NCBI GenBank assembly: GCA_964387625.1
Contig: CAYLWN010000001.1
Location: 1 to 64,000 of the forward strand
Source of the DNA: CAYLWN01 sp964387625
GTDB taxonomy: Bacteria; Patescibacteriota; Microgenomatia; UBA10105
Length of the DNA: 64,000 nucleotides
Direction of reading: 5' to 3'
The first letter of the stretch is position 1; every line of letters starts with the position of its first letter. Below the pieces are notes generated by a model. The model was given only the letters and a program-made list of their open reading frames with translations. It did no database searches and was not told the DNA's origin. A program made the position numbers and the translations under genes. Shown here piece after piece: positions 56,110-64,000 of this stretch.

Positions 56110-56720
56110 AAATTTAGGAAATTATATAAAAGCATTTGTCCGGCTTTTTGGCTTTTTTCTGGATGGAATTGAACACCGTAAATATTATCCATATTAATAA
56201 TAGCTGCGAAATTATTTCCATAGTTTGTTTGAGCAATCAAATTTTTTTTATTTTTTGGTTGAAATACAAAACTATGGACAAAATAAAAATCAAGAGTCTT
56301 AAATTGTTTAGTTAATGGTGAGGTTTGTATGACTTCTATATTATTCCAACCGATATGAGGTAATGGAAGGAATCCTGAATCCAATTTTTTTACTTCTCCC
56401 GGAATCCACCCTAGTCCAGTAGTGATTTCAAATTCATATCCTTTATTGGCTAGTACCTGCATTCCAACGCAAATACCTAAAAAAGGTTTTTTATCTGTAA
56501 AAACAGCTTTTTCTAAATGAGTCATAGGGATTAACTGATGGATCTTTCGCATTGCCGCTGCATATGCGCCAACGCCAGGTAAAATCAAATGAGTAGCATT
56601 TTCAATATCACGGGTTTGGTTTGAAATAGTAACATTAGGGTTTAATGTTGTTGCTAAATTAAATACAGATTTTACATTACCTGATCCATAGTCCAGAATG
56701 CAAATACTAATTTTTTTCAT
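56106..56720 (-). CDS. HisH-like glutamine amidotransferase
   Basis: 204 residues, class I glutaminase. The triad is Cys84 in LGICVGMQ, His186 and Glu188 in GVQFHPEKS; LDYGSGNVKSV is the usual N-terminus. It releases ammonia from glutamine for its HisF-like partner, here for sugar amidination, because no other his gene is present. It overlaps that partner by 4 bases. A -10-like TATAAA lies 10 nt before the ATG. Confidence 0.87.
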   Translation of the reverse strand: MKKISICILDYGSGNVKSVFNLATTLNPNVTISNQTRDIENATHLILPGVGAYAAAMRKIHQLIPMTHLEKAVFTDKKPFLGICVGMQVLANKGYEFEITTGLGWIPGEVKKLDSGFLPLPHIGWNNIEVIQTSPLTKQFKTLDFYFVHSFVFQPKNKKNLIAQTNYGNNFAAIINMDNIYGVQFHPEKSQKAGQMLLYNFLNL

Positions 56721-56730
56721 AACAGCTATT

Positions 56731-56736
56731 TTTATA
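56731..56736 (-). promoter_or_regulatory. -10 promoter element for the amidination operon
   Basis: TATAAA on the minus strand (56736-56731), preceded by CTG, lies 10 nt before the ATG at 56720. Confidence 0.4.
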
Positions 56737-56764
56737 CAGTCTTAGGTATAGGTAATTATAAATT

Positions 56765-56798
56765 TTGGTTTATAAATTCTGAAGTTTTTAAAAACCAA
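56765..56798 (-). terminator. Stem-loop after the formyltransferase gene
   Basis: TTGGTTTATAAA (56765-56776) pairs with TTTAAAAACCAA (56787-56798), 7 perfect pairs plus 4 after one mismatch. It lies in the gap between the formyltransferase end and the hisH promoter. There is no long T-run, so it may be a weak terminator or a leader structure. Confidence 0.3.
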
Positions 56799-56852
56799 TA
56801 ATTATATTAATAGTATTATCTACGGTGTTAATAATTTATATAAAAACATATT

Positions 56853-57860
56853 TTATCCCTTTTTTATTCCAGATGCAGAGTAATATTCTCGGGTTTGCAT
56901 AGCTTGTTCAAGTAATTTACCTGGTGTATAAAACCTATCACCTAAAATTACACGATCCAATATCGGCTTATTATTTTTATCTACTAATTTATTTATTATA
57001 AGAGAGCCTTCATTACAAGCGACAAATAAGGAATTTGAATTAATTCGGTATATGATACCAGTTTGAAAAGGATGAAATTTACCGTCAGTTGTAATACAAT
57101 AACAATCTTTAATCCTGACTAATTTTCCGTTTAAAAATGTCATAGCACCAGGATAAGGATCATCAAAGGCGCAAATGAAACTTTCAATATCAAAAAGTGT
57201 CCAACTCCAGTCGATGTATGCGTGTTTATTGGTTGCTAGTCTTGGCCAGTAACTGCTGAAATATTCAGTTTGTGAAATATGTTTAAATTCGTTATTTTTC
57301 TCTATTTTTTTAATAAATGACCCAATAAATTTTAGGTATTGATTCGTAGAAAATTTTTGAAAATCTAAAGAAATACGACAAAAGGCAGGAAATACATATT
57401 CTTCGTAATATACGATATCTCCGGTATCTACTCCGTCGTCAATTAAATGAATTAGGTTAAATCCTTGCCGGTCTTTCCGTAATATTCTCCAGGAGAATCC
57501 ACCGCCACCTCTGTCCTGAGGAAGTTTACTACCATGTAGATTAATTAATCTAGAATTAAATTTTCTAATAAAACTTGATTTAAAAATCCAAGCAGCTCCT
57601 ATTGAAATACCTAAAGTAGTTGGAGTGATAATTTCATCAATAATTTTATTATTTAAATTGGATAATGAAATGTAAGGAATTTTATTCTTATTTAATAATG
57701 TGGCTAAAGTAATTCCTATATCAGGAAGGATTTCATTAACGTGTCGTGGGCTGGTGACAACAGTAATTTTTTTTTCTTGTTTAGTTAGGGTAATTGCCAA
57801 TTCACCCAATAATTTTCCGCCGCCAAGAAGTAAATAATGGTCAATTTTTCCAAATCGCAT
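56853..57860 (-). CDS. Sugar N-formyltransferase
   Basis: 335 residues of the methionyl-tRNA formyltransferase fold. The catalytic trio is Asn107, His109 and Asp145, in INLHGSKLPQDRGGGG and DDGVDTGDI, matching N-His-Asp of Fmt-like enzymes using N10-formyl-tetrahydrofolate. The C-terminal domain has DPYPGAMTFLNGKLVRIKD and LGDRFYTPGKLL, as in sugar formyltransferases. It would formylate an amino group of a nucleotide sugar. The gene stands alone between a possible terminator and the hisH operon. Substrate is unknown. Confidence 0.83.
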   Translation of the reverse strand: MRFGKIDHYLLLGGGKLLGELAITLTKQEKKITVVTSPRHVNEILPDIGITLATLLNKNKIPYISLSNLNNKIIDEIITPTTLGISIGAAWIFKSSFIRKFNSRLINLHGSKLPQDRGGGGFSWRILRKDRQGFNLIHLIDDGVDTGDIVYYEEYVFPAFCRISLDFQKFSTNQYLKFIGSFIKKIEKNNEFKHISQTEYFSSYWPRLATNKHAYIDWSWTLFDIESFICAFDDPYPGAMTFLNGKLVRIKDCYCITTDGKFHPFQTGIIYRINSNSLFVACNEGSLIINKLVDKNNKPILDRVILGDRFYTPGKLLEQAMQTREYYSASGIKKG

Positions 57861-58143
57861 AATTCAACTTTCCCGAACAGAAATTTGTCTGCCTTTAAGA
57901 TAGGATTTAATCCGTACTATATCATAGTCTTTTAAAAAAAACATTTTTAATAACATTTTTTACAGTTGTTTTTCTAGCCTTTTTTATAATCTAATTTTGT
58001 TTTGTTTCCCAATTTCAGAAGATATTAAGTACTCCAATAATCAAAATAAATAGATTCCTGGTTATTAAATAAAATACAACATTAACAACGAAGTTGTTGA
58101 TTAATAAAATTAATTTAGAATTTTTAACGGCGTAAACAATTAA
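57861..58143. other. Largest non-coding gap: leader plus spacer
   Basis: 283 bases without a convincing gene. On the minus strand TGATATAGT at about 57920-57928 may be the promoter of the formyltransferase gene. The 11-nt palindrome GGATTTAATCC (57903-57913) lies in its predicted leader. A stem-loop at 58081-58101 is listed separately. No tRNA or small ORF was recognised. Confidence 0.5.
58081..58101 (-). terminator. Putative terminator after the class III aminotransferase
   Basis: ATTAACAAC (58081-58089) and GTTGTTGAT (58093-58101) form a 9-pair stem with one G-U pair around a 3-nt loop. On the minus strand it lies 43 bases after the stop and is followed by a T-rich stretch. Confidence 0.45.
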
Positions 58144-59454
58144 TTATGTGAGGCGAAAAAATCCTTTATGAGCAGAAGTGCTTTTTAGATGGCTTTCGAT
58201 ATTGTTTTCTTTTATATATTTAGATAATAGTGAAAAAGTAGTATCCAAATGTTTAAGATAATTATTTATATGGTTAACTTTATGAGCATATGAAACGTAA
58301 AATGCATTAGTTACCAAAAAACCCTTTTCAAGCATGATCTGGATCATCAGTGTTTTTATTGCCTGACTATTTGGATAATTAAATTCAAAATGACTTAGAG
58401 GATAAATACCGCTAATTGTGATATTAATGTGATTTTTGGATGCAATTTTACGCCATCCATTCTGAACAAATTTACCAATTTTATTTATATAAGGAATTAT
58501 TTTTTTTGTTTTAATAAATTTTATAGTTGCTAAAGCAGTTGTTGGTCCACATCTGTCTGTCCAAAAAGTGCTGCTAATAAACGAGTCCTGAGCTGCATTC
58601 ATAAAACTAGATTTTCCTATAATAGCTGCCATGGGAAAACCATTGCTAATAGCTTTTCCTAAAACAGCAATATCCGGATTAATGTCTAATTTCAAATGGG
58701 CGCCTCCCAAACTTAATCTGAATCCAGCAGTAACTTCATCAAAAATTAAAGCGACACCATATTTTTGGGTCCGAGATCTGATGGTGGTTAGAAAATCCTT
58801 ATTGGGATAAGTATTTCGAATAGGTTCCATCACTACTGCTGCCAAATCTTTTTTTAGTTGATCAAATTTTTGAGTGAATTCTAATAAATTATTATAAGTA
58901 AACGGTACAGCGGTTCCAAGAAGACTACGAGGAACACCCTTAGATTCAAGACCAGGTAATAAATGATCATCAAGAGCTTTGTCGTTATTTAAATTAGCTG
59001 CCAAATACCAGTCATGCCAACCATGGTAACCGCAAAAAAGGATTTTGTCTTTACCAGTTGCAGCACGAGCAATTCTTACTGCAATAGCCATTGCTTCACC
59101 ACCGGTTCGGCTATAACGCACTTGTTGTGCCCAAGGATGAAGTTTAATAAGTAACTTAGCCAATTCAACTTCTTCCGGATTATTGAGAGTACACATATTT
59201 CCTTTGTTAATTGCATTTAACGCTGCGTTGTCAATCTCTTTATTAGCATATCCAATAATACTCGCGCCTATGCCCATATAGCTCATATCAAAATAATGTC
59301 GACCATCTAAATCCCAAACCTCACATCCTTTTGCTCTTGAATAATATGCAGGCCAAAGATCCGGTAAAAACATTTCAGGACGTTTGGATAAAAGCTGAGT
59401 ACCTCCGGGAATAATTTGTTTTGCAATTTTATATAAACGTTGTGATTTGTCCAT
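58144..59454 (-). CDS. Class III aminotransferase, glutamate-1-semialdehyde-aminomutase-like
   Basis: 436 residues. Motifs are VWDLDGRHYFDM, CGYHGWHDW, IFDEVTAGFR (Asp239) and the PLP lysine Lys267 in LGKAISNGFP. It resembles HemL-like proteins that occur in nonulosonic-acid and O-antigen loci rather than in haem synthesis; no other haem gene is nearby. It lies 9 bases after the SpsF-like gene in a minus operon with an oxidoreductase. It may add an amino group to a keto sugar made by that oxidoreductase. Confidence 0.78.
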   Translation of the reverse strand: MDKSQRLYKIAKQIIPGGTQLLSKRPEMFLPDLWPAYYSRAKGCEVWDLDGRHYFDMSYMGIGASIIGYANKEIDNAALNAINKGNMCTLNNPEEVELAKLLIKLHPWAQQVRYSRTGGEAMAIAVRIARAATGKDKILFCGYHGWHDWYLAANLNNDKALDDHLLPGLESKGVPRSLLGTAVPFTYNNLLEFTQKFDQLKKDLAAVVMEPIRNTYPNKDFLTTIRSRTQKYGVALIFDEVTAGFRLSLGGAHLKLDINPDIAVLGKAISNGFPMAAIIGKSSFMNAAQDSFISSTFWTDRCGPTTALATIKFIKTKKIIPYINKIGKFVQNGWRKIASKNHINITISGIYPLSHFEFNYPNSQAIKTLMIQIMLEKGFLVTNAFYVSYAHKVNHINNYLKHLDTTFSLLSKYIKENNIESHLKSTSAHKGFFRLT

Positions 59455-59463
59455 GAATTAATC

Positions 59464-60234
59464 CTAAATAACAACTTTCTTATCTAATTTAAGAGATTTT
59501 TGATAGCCAATATTTCTAGAGATATATTTATTAATATTTTCCAGTTCCGGGTGTTTTTGAATGAATTTGATTATATCACTTATGCTAAAATACGGTTTTA
59601 TATTATATAATCCTTGGTAGATTTTTTTAATAAATTTATAATCTTCCGGATAATCAAGTGTCCACCTTTTGTTTGAAAGGTCGATAGAGTTTTTAAAATC
59701 AAAAATTGAGAACAATTTTGGATGTTTATAAATAAAAGACGTGACATGTTCACGTTCAGACAATAATTTTGCTTTTTGCCAGGTTTTTTTTAAAGTTAAA
59801 TAAGTCATAATTTCAATATCTTCACCATCCGGATAAGTAGGAGGCTGACTATTTGTAGAATAATCATTTTTTTGTTTTTCATGGCATAATATCATTTGAT
59901 CTACCAATTGAGGATCAATCAACGGGCAATCCGAAGTTATACGGATGATGTTTTGTAATTGGAATAATCTGGCTGCTTGATAATAGCGATCTAAAACATC
60001 ATTAGTTGATCCACAATAAACATGTGTTTGTAAATTAAAACAAATTTTCAAAATTTCCAGATCTTTTTTTTCAATTGTGGTTGCAATAATTAAGATAGAA
60101 GACTTTTTAACCCTATTAAGTCTTCTAATTATGTGTTCTAAAACAGTTTTTTTACAAATTGGTAAAAGTATTTTATTCGGTAAACGAGTAGATCCGCATC
60201 TAGCCTGCACAACGATACCGTATTTATGTGACAT
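59464..60234 (-). CDS. SpsF/acylneuraminate cytidylyltransferase-like protein
   Basis: 256 residues of the PF02348-type nucleotidyltransferase fold. VVQARCGSTRLPNK (8-21) binds the nucleotide, and IRITSDCPLIDPQLVD holds the metal/sugar site. The QARxxSTRLP spelling is that of SpsF rather than the ARGGSKRIP of standard PseF/NeuA. It may activate an acidic sugar as its CMP derivative, in place of PseF, but other substrates are possible. It overlaps the upstream oxidoreductase by 11 bases. Confidence 0.75.
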   Translation of the reverse strand: MSHKYGIVVQARCGSTRLPNKILLPICKKTVLEHIIRRLNRVKKSSILIIATTIEKKDLEILKICFNLQTHVYCGSTNDVLDRYYQAARLFQLQNIIRITSDCPLIDPQLVDQMILCHEKQKNDYSTNSQPPTYPDGEDIEIMTYLTLKKTWQKAKLLSEREHVTSFIYKHPKLFSIFDFKNSIDLSNKRWTLDYPEDYKFIKKIYQGLYNIKPYFSISDIIKFIQKHPELENINKYISRNIGYQKSLKLDKKVVI

Positions 60235-61201
60235 AATGTTTTGTATTTTTTATATTTAAAGCAATTCTTAATGTTTGTGAAGCTGATATAACTGAATTTA
60301 AGGTATTTCGTTTTTGTTTAACACAGTCCAGAAAATATTTGATTTCATCTATATACATTTGATTTAAATTATAAGATCTAGGTTCTTCAATCAATTGCCA
60401 TTTCTTGGTGTTGTGGGAATAAATCTTTACTAAATGTTCTGAAAAATTCCATATGATTGTGCCTTTTTCGCCGATTATTTTACAATTTCGTGAATAATTA
60501 TGTTGTAAATAGTCAAGGTGAATATTTACAATCGGGCCTGACTCGAATTTTAAAAGGACATCAGCTACGTCTTCAGTGTCAATATCTAATTTAGATACCT
60601 TACCATACATAGATATTTGTTTAATTATTTTTCCAAAAAACCAAATTGCATAATCGAGTTCATGAATTCCATCAAGAATAATACCGCCTCCCATTATTTT
60701 TTGCGCAGAATATGTTTTTCGATAATTGTTTTTTCTCCATTCGGGTAAGTACGAACCTGATTCAATATGTGCTGCGTATAATTTACCAATTATTTTCTTT
60801 GAGATTAACTCTTTAATCTTACGTATTGCCCAGTAATAACGCATATTACATCCAACCATAGTTGTTAAATTTTTATCATCTATTATTGTTAATAATCTTT
60901 TTATACTCTTTAAATTGTTTGATAAAGGTTTTTCAATAAAAATGTGGCAACCCATATGAGCAGCTTTAATAGCATATGATATATGTGTATAAGTTGGAGT
61001 ATTTATAAAAACTATGTTAGGTAATTGTTGCCAAATACTGTTTATCTTGTTGCAAAAAACAACAGAAGGCAGTATTTTTTTAGCCTTAAAAATTTGTCCC
61101 TTGGAAGTATCAAAAATAATTACATCCCGATATCCAAGTTTTGATAAATTATTCAAATGTCGTAAACCTATTGAGCCTACACCAATTAGCGCTATTTTCA
61201 T
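60224..61201 (-). CDS. Gfo/Idh/MocA family oxidoreductase
   Basis: 325 residues. NAD binding at GVGSIG (7-12), FIEKPLSNN (89-96) with the conserved EKP lysine, and a C-terminal alpha/beta domain with GGGIILDGIHELDYAIW, where the His/Asp pair marks the active site. It probably oxidises a hydroxyl of a sugar or nucleotide sugar to a keto group. It starts the minus operon with SpsF-like and aminotransferase genes, suggesting a three-enzyme oxidise-aminate-activate series. It diverges from pseB. Confidence 0.82.
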   Translation of the reverse strand: MKIALIGVGSIGLRHLNNLSKLGYRDVIIFDTSKGQIFKAKKILPSVVFCNKINSIWQQLPNIVFINTPTYTHISYAIKAAHMGCHIFIEKPLSNNLKSIKRLLTIIDDKNLTTMVGCNMRYYWAIRKIKELISKKIIGKLYAAHIESGSYLPEWRKNNYRKTYSAQKIMGGGIILDGIHELDYAIWFFGKIIKQISMYGKVSKLDIDTEDVADVLLKFESGPIVNIHLDYLQHNYSRNCKIIGEKGTIIWNFSEHLVKIYSHNTKKWQLIEEPRSYNLNQMYIDEIKYFLDCVKQKRNTLNSVISASQTLRIALNIKNTKHYVT

Positions 61202-61298
61202 ATTTTTCTGGTTATTAGTTAAATAACTAAAAAGTATATATTGAGTAAAAATTTATATATTAAAATTAACTAATAAAAAAATAACTATTGTATAGAAC

Positions 61299-61327
61299 TT
61301 GAGATTAGGCCTATTGTATGCTACATT
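61299..61327 (+). promoter_or_regulatory. Full -35/extended -10 promoter for pseB
   Basis: TTGAGA (61299-61304), a 17-nt spacer, and TACATT (61322-61327) with TG one base before it. The -10 ends 6 nt before the ATG at 61334, so the message should be leaderless. Confidence 0.6.
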
Positions 61328-61333
61328 CATACC

Positions 61334-62323
61334 ATGTTTAACTGGTCAAAACAAGTAATTCTATTAACAGGAGGTACTGGTTCGTTTGGACAAGCATTCA
61401 CTAAAACTGTATTAAAACTACATCCACCAAAAAGTTTACGGATTTATAGTCGGGATGAATATAAACAATTCGAAATGGAAAAAATAATTTCTCATCCGCA
61501 TGTAAGATATTTAATTGGTGATGTAAGAGATAAAGATAGATTACAAAGAGCTATGGATGGCGTAACCCTTGTTATTCATGCAGCCGCGATGAAACAAATA
61601 GAGGCTTGTGAATACAATCCCACTGAAGCAATTAAAACCAATATAAACGGAAGTATGAATGTAATAGAAACCGCTTTAAATGCAAATGTGGAAAAAGTAA
61701 TGGGCATAATTACAGATAAAGCTGTATCTCCTGTTAATTTATATGGAGCTACTAAATTGTGTATGGAAAAACTTATGATACAAGGAAATGTTTATACAGG
61801 TAAAAATAAAACTACTATCAGTTGTGTTAGATATGGAAACGTTGCGGGAAGCAGAGGGAGCGTAATTCCGGTTTTCATAAAACAAAAAGAAAACGGAAAA
61901 TTCACCGTAACTCATAAAGACATGACTAGGTTTTGGATTACTTTAGAAGAAGCAGTGGCATTTGTTATATCATCTATTGAAAAAATGAAAGGTGGGGAAG
62001 TATTTATTCCCAAAATGCCAAGTTTTAAAATTATAGATTTAGTTAAAGCAATAGATTCTAAAGTAAAAATACAATATATAGGAGTTAGATCCGGAGAAAA
62101 AATTCATGAGGATTTGGTATCGCAACACGAATCAAGAAATATTGCAGAGTTTAAAAATTATTATATTCTATCACCTGATTTTGAATTTTGGAATGATAAT
62201 AAAAAAACAAATAATAATGGAAATAATAAGGTTATTGTTAATTTTTCCTATAATAGTGGTAATAATAAATTTTTTCTTACAGTTAAGCAACTAGAAAAAC
62301 AAATAAGTAATCTTCTTGTATGA
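61334..62323 (+). CDS. pseB: UDP-N-acetylglucosamine 4,6-dehydratase (inverting), PseB
   Basis: 329 residues. NADP site GGTGSFG (13-19); AAMKQIEACEYNP, GIITDKAVSPVNLYGATK with Asp128-Lys129 and Tyr137-x3-Lys141, and RYGNVAGSRGSVIP are the marks of PseB/FlaA1. The enzyme removes water from UDP-GlcNAc and inverts C5, the first step to pseudaminic acid. PseC-, PseH- and PseI-like genes lie 8-10 kb upstream. The C-terminal 35 residues are Asn-rich. It overlaps the next gene as ATGA. Confidence 0.9.
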   Translation: MFNWSKQVILLTGGTGSFGQAFTKTVLKLHPPKSLRIYSRDEYKQFEMEKIISHPHVRYLIGDVRDKDRLQRAMDGVTLVIHAAAMKQIEACEYNPTEAIKTNINGSMNVIETALNANVEKVMGIITDKAVSPVNLYGATKLCMEKLMIQGNVYTGKNKTTISCVRYGNVAGSRGSVIPVFIKQKENGKFTVTHKDMTRFWITLEEAVAFVISSIEKMKGGEVFIPKMPSFKIIDLVKAIDSKVKIQYIGVRSGEKIHEDLVSQHESRNIAEFKNYYILSPDFEFWNDNKKTNNNGNNKVIVNFSYNSGNNKFFLTVKQLEKQISNLLV

Positions 62324-64000
62324 ATACAACGGTAATACTCACCTCTTCTGATTCAGAAGTTAAATTTGCAATTTCATACCAAAAATCAAATGCTGATAAA
62401 AAAGTAATTATTTTAACACCAACTTTAACAGGACAAAAACTATTACGTAATTTAGGATTAAATTATTTTGATTATTTTAAATATGGTCACGTGAGCCATT
62501 CAGATTATTATCAAAAATATTTTTGGAATTTTGAAATTAAAGTAACTTATTTGGTACAAAAAGTTTTAAAAAATCTTGTAGCAAGATTTCCAGATTTTAA
62601 AAAATGGATTTTACCAAATCAGGATTGGTTAGAATTAGTTTATTTAGAAGTATTGGATACTTATCAATACTGGCTTTCAATTAATAAATTATTACCCGGA
62701 TCCCATTATTTGAAATTTTATTATCATAATAAAATACGTACTGACATATATTATCCCTATCAAAGTCAAATGCAAATATTATCAATGTTCGTTCCCAAAC
62801 ATAGAATAACTATTATTGATAAACATAATTTTTTAGAAAAAATTATTAAAATATTTATAAATCTCTACATTTATATTCAGATTATTCCCAACTTATTGAT
62901 TAATGTTAATACAATAATACACCGATTAATTACTAATTATTTAACTGATAAAAAATTATATAAAACAGATATTTTGATATATTCTGCAGGTAGAAATCTT
63001 CTTTATTATGAAAGTTTAATCAAATTACTAAATAAAGAAAAAATATACAAAGGAATTCAAATTCTTACTGGTTTTCAAACTATCGAAGATGAAGTTGTAT
63101 TGAATAATACAGGTTTTAAATATATTTCTGCAAATAATGTTATTCCTAACGAATTTAACAAGAAAAAGGATAATCTTAAAAAGAAGTTAATAAGTCGCCT
63201 TAAGAATATATATACCAGCTATGATTACTCAACCTGTTTAAGTGGTTTTCCAAAATTAGTTGAAGAAATTTTAATATCAAAGACAAAAGAAGTATTAATT
63301 ACAAATATTTCAAAAATTATTTCTCAAACAGATATAGCTGAATATTCAATCAAGATGATAAAACCACGACTATTGATTACAACTCACGATCCAGGTCCTA
63401 CTGCATTGCCATTTGTGTTAGCGGCAAAAAAAATGAAAATAAAATCATTATTATTAATGCATGGATGGCAAAATACACTTATTGGGAATAGATATTATAG
63501 TGATTATATTGTTGTTTGGGGAAAATATATAGCTAAATGGTATAAAAAAAGATTAAGGTATAATCCAAAAAAAATATTAGCAATAGGATATCCTGCTTTA
63601 GATAAATATTTTAAAAATAAGCAGGCTTTTTGGAAAAAAAGACAAATTCTTCCTACGTTCAAACAAAAAACCAATTTGGGATTGTTATTAACAATGTATT
63701 TACCAAACACAGCATTATTATCAAAATTTCTTACTGAACTATTTTGTGAATTAAGAAACAATCACAATTTTATTATTAACATCAGACTTCATCCAGGGCA
63801 ACCCTCTGATGGATTTAAAACACTGGCAAAAGAATTTGGTATAAACGCTAGATTTGGTCAATCTGTGACTCTTGATAATTTTATTAAAAATAATGATTTT
63901 TTGTTGGTTTGGGATACCACCGCAATTATTTGGTGTATGATTTATGGTAAACCATTGTTTTATTGTGCTCCCAATTGGGGTTTGGGTATAACGCCGATAA
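62320..64000 (+). CDS. Surface-carbohydrate glycosyltransferase-like protein (3' end outside window)
   Basis: An uninterrupted frame of 560 codons runs to the window end, starting at an ATG that overlaps the pseB stop (ATGA). The N-terminal two-thirds are divergent and contain hydrophobic stretches near 175-205. The C-terminal part has THDPGPTALPFVLAA, LLMHGWQN, DYIVVWGKYIAKWYKK, IRLHPGQ and WDTTAIIWCMIYGKP, the GT-B pattern of capsule, CDP-glycerol- or sialyl-type transferases. It may attach the nonulosonic acid sugar made by this locus; that is inferred from position. The gene is incomplete. Confidence 0.75.
   Translation, partial: MNTTVILTSSDSEVKFAISYQKSNADKKVIILTPTLTGQKLLRNLGLNYFDYFKYGHVSHSDYYQKYFWNFEIKVTYLVQKVLKNLVARFPDFKKWILPNQDWLELVYLEVLDTYQYWLSINKLLPGSHYLKFYYHNKIRTDIYYPYQSQMQILSMFVPKHRITIIDKHNFLEKIIKIFINLYIYIQIIPNLLINVNTIIHRLITNYLTDKKLYKTDILIYSAGRNLLYYESLIKLLNKEKIYKGIQILTGFQTIEDEVVLNNTGFKYISANNVIPNEFNKKKDNLKKKLISRLKNIYTSYDYSTCLSGFPKLVEEILISKTKEVLITNISKIISQTDIAEYSIKMIKPRLLITTHDPGPTALPFVLAAKKMKIKSLLLMHGWQNTLIGNRYYSDYIVVWGKYIAKWYKKRLRYNPKKILAIGYPALDKYFKNKQAFWKKRQILPTFKQKTNLGLLLTMYLPNTALLSKFLTELFCELRNNHNFIINIRLHPGQPSDGFKTLAKEFGINARFGQSVTLDNFIKNNDFLLVWDTTAIIWCMIYGKPLFYCAPNWGLGITPI

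Noticed and set aside
55294..56720. HisF and HisH taken as histidine biosynthesis genes
   Set aside because: No other his gene is present, the first catalytic Asp of HisF is missing, and both sit beside a sugar amidotransferase.
57861..58143. Small gene in the largest gap
   Set aside because: Short frames here lack start sites with a promoter or ribosome site and show no protein-like composition.
1..64000. Alternative genetic code with TGA as a sense codon
   Set aside because: TGA ends several genes at sensible places (for example 2075, 30010-30033 region uses TAA, 62323 uses TGA), and tryptophan positions are coded by TGG.
1..64000. CRISPR array, tRNA, rRNA, insertion sequence or prophage
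   Set aside because: No regularly spaced repeats, cloverleaf-like gaps, transposase motifs or phage genes were found; gaps between genes are all below 300 bases.

Overview
The window is a strongly AT-rich bacterial chromosome segment, coding almost end to end, and nearly every gene serves cell-surface glycan assembly. TGA, TAA and TAG all end genes, so the standard bacterial code applies. Very tight packing (ATGA overlaps, antiparallel gene ends), many multi-membrane GT-C enzymes of the ArnT/PMT, YfhO and PTPS_related types, a DUF5661 protein and leaderless-looking promoters together suggest a Patescibacteria/CPR genome, perhaps Microgenomates. That placement is inference; no rRNA or ribosomal protein gene is present to test it.

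Layout. 1-7781: a cut-off Wzx/PST-type flippase, three family-2 glycosyltransferases (GT2), an anchored protein of unknown function, a GT4 enzyme and a YfhO-type membrane protein. 7845-12437: a cell-wall module with an Rpf-like muralytic protein, a double zinc-ribbon membrane protein, MltG, an LCP (LytR-CpsA-Psr) ligase, a RecB/Cas4-like nuclease and a DUF5661 protein. 12481-27629: a GT2 gene followed by a family of seven full-length ArnT/PMT-like GT-C paralogues and one internally deleted copy. The array is interrupted by an inverted pair consisting of a PTPS_related protein and a GT-C gene. 27639-44561: a sugar epimerase, an FAD oxidoreductase, further GT2, GT4 and GT-C enzymes, a PIG-V-like mannosyltransferase and a GT2-DUF2304-GT4 trio. 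44524-52608: a second flippase, a CgeB-like transferase, a cupin sugar isomerase/epimerase, a C-methyltransferase, a UDP-glucuronate decarboxylase-like enzyme, a GT-C protein and a PseC-like aminotransferase. 52559-62323: a nonulosonic-acid and modified-sugar block (PseH-like GNAT, PseI-like synthase, WbuX/HisF/HisH amidination set, sugar formyltransferase, class III aminotransferase, SpsF-like nucleotidyltransferase, Gfo/Idh/MocA oxidoreductase, PseB). 62320-64000: a large surface-carbohydrate transferase cut by the window end.

How the genes fit together. PseB and PseC make the 4-amino intermediate from UDP-GlcNAc; the GNAT could acetylate it and the PseI-like synthase could condense it with PEP. 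WbuX with the HisF/HisH pair would turn an N-acetyl group into an acetamidino group, and the formyltransferase would add an N-formyl group. GT2 and GT4 enzymes would assemble lipid-linked glycans on the cytoplasmic side and the two flippases would export them. The GT-C enzymes would add sugars from polyprenyl-phosphate donors outside, and the LCP protein could attach finished polymer to peptidoglycan. No initiating phosphoglycosyltransferase, clear Wzy polymerase, PseG or canonical PseF was recognised here.

Regulation. Many operon heads carry a TGNTAYAAT-like extended -10 element whose last base lies only 6-8 nt before the start codon, implying leaderless mRNAs. A few operon-internal genes instead have clear Shine-Dalgarno sequences. 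Several start codons were moved from the longest open frame on this basis.
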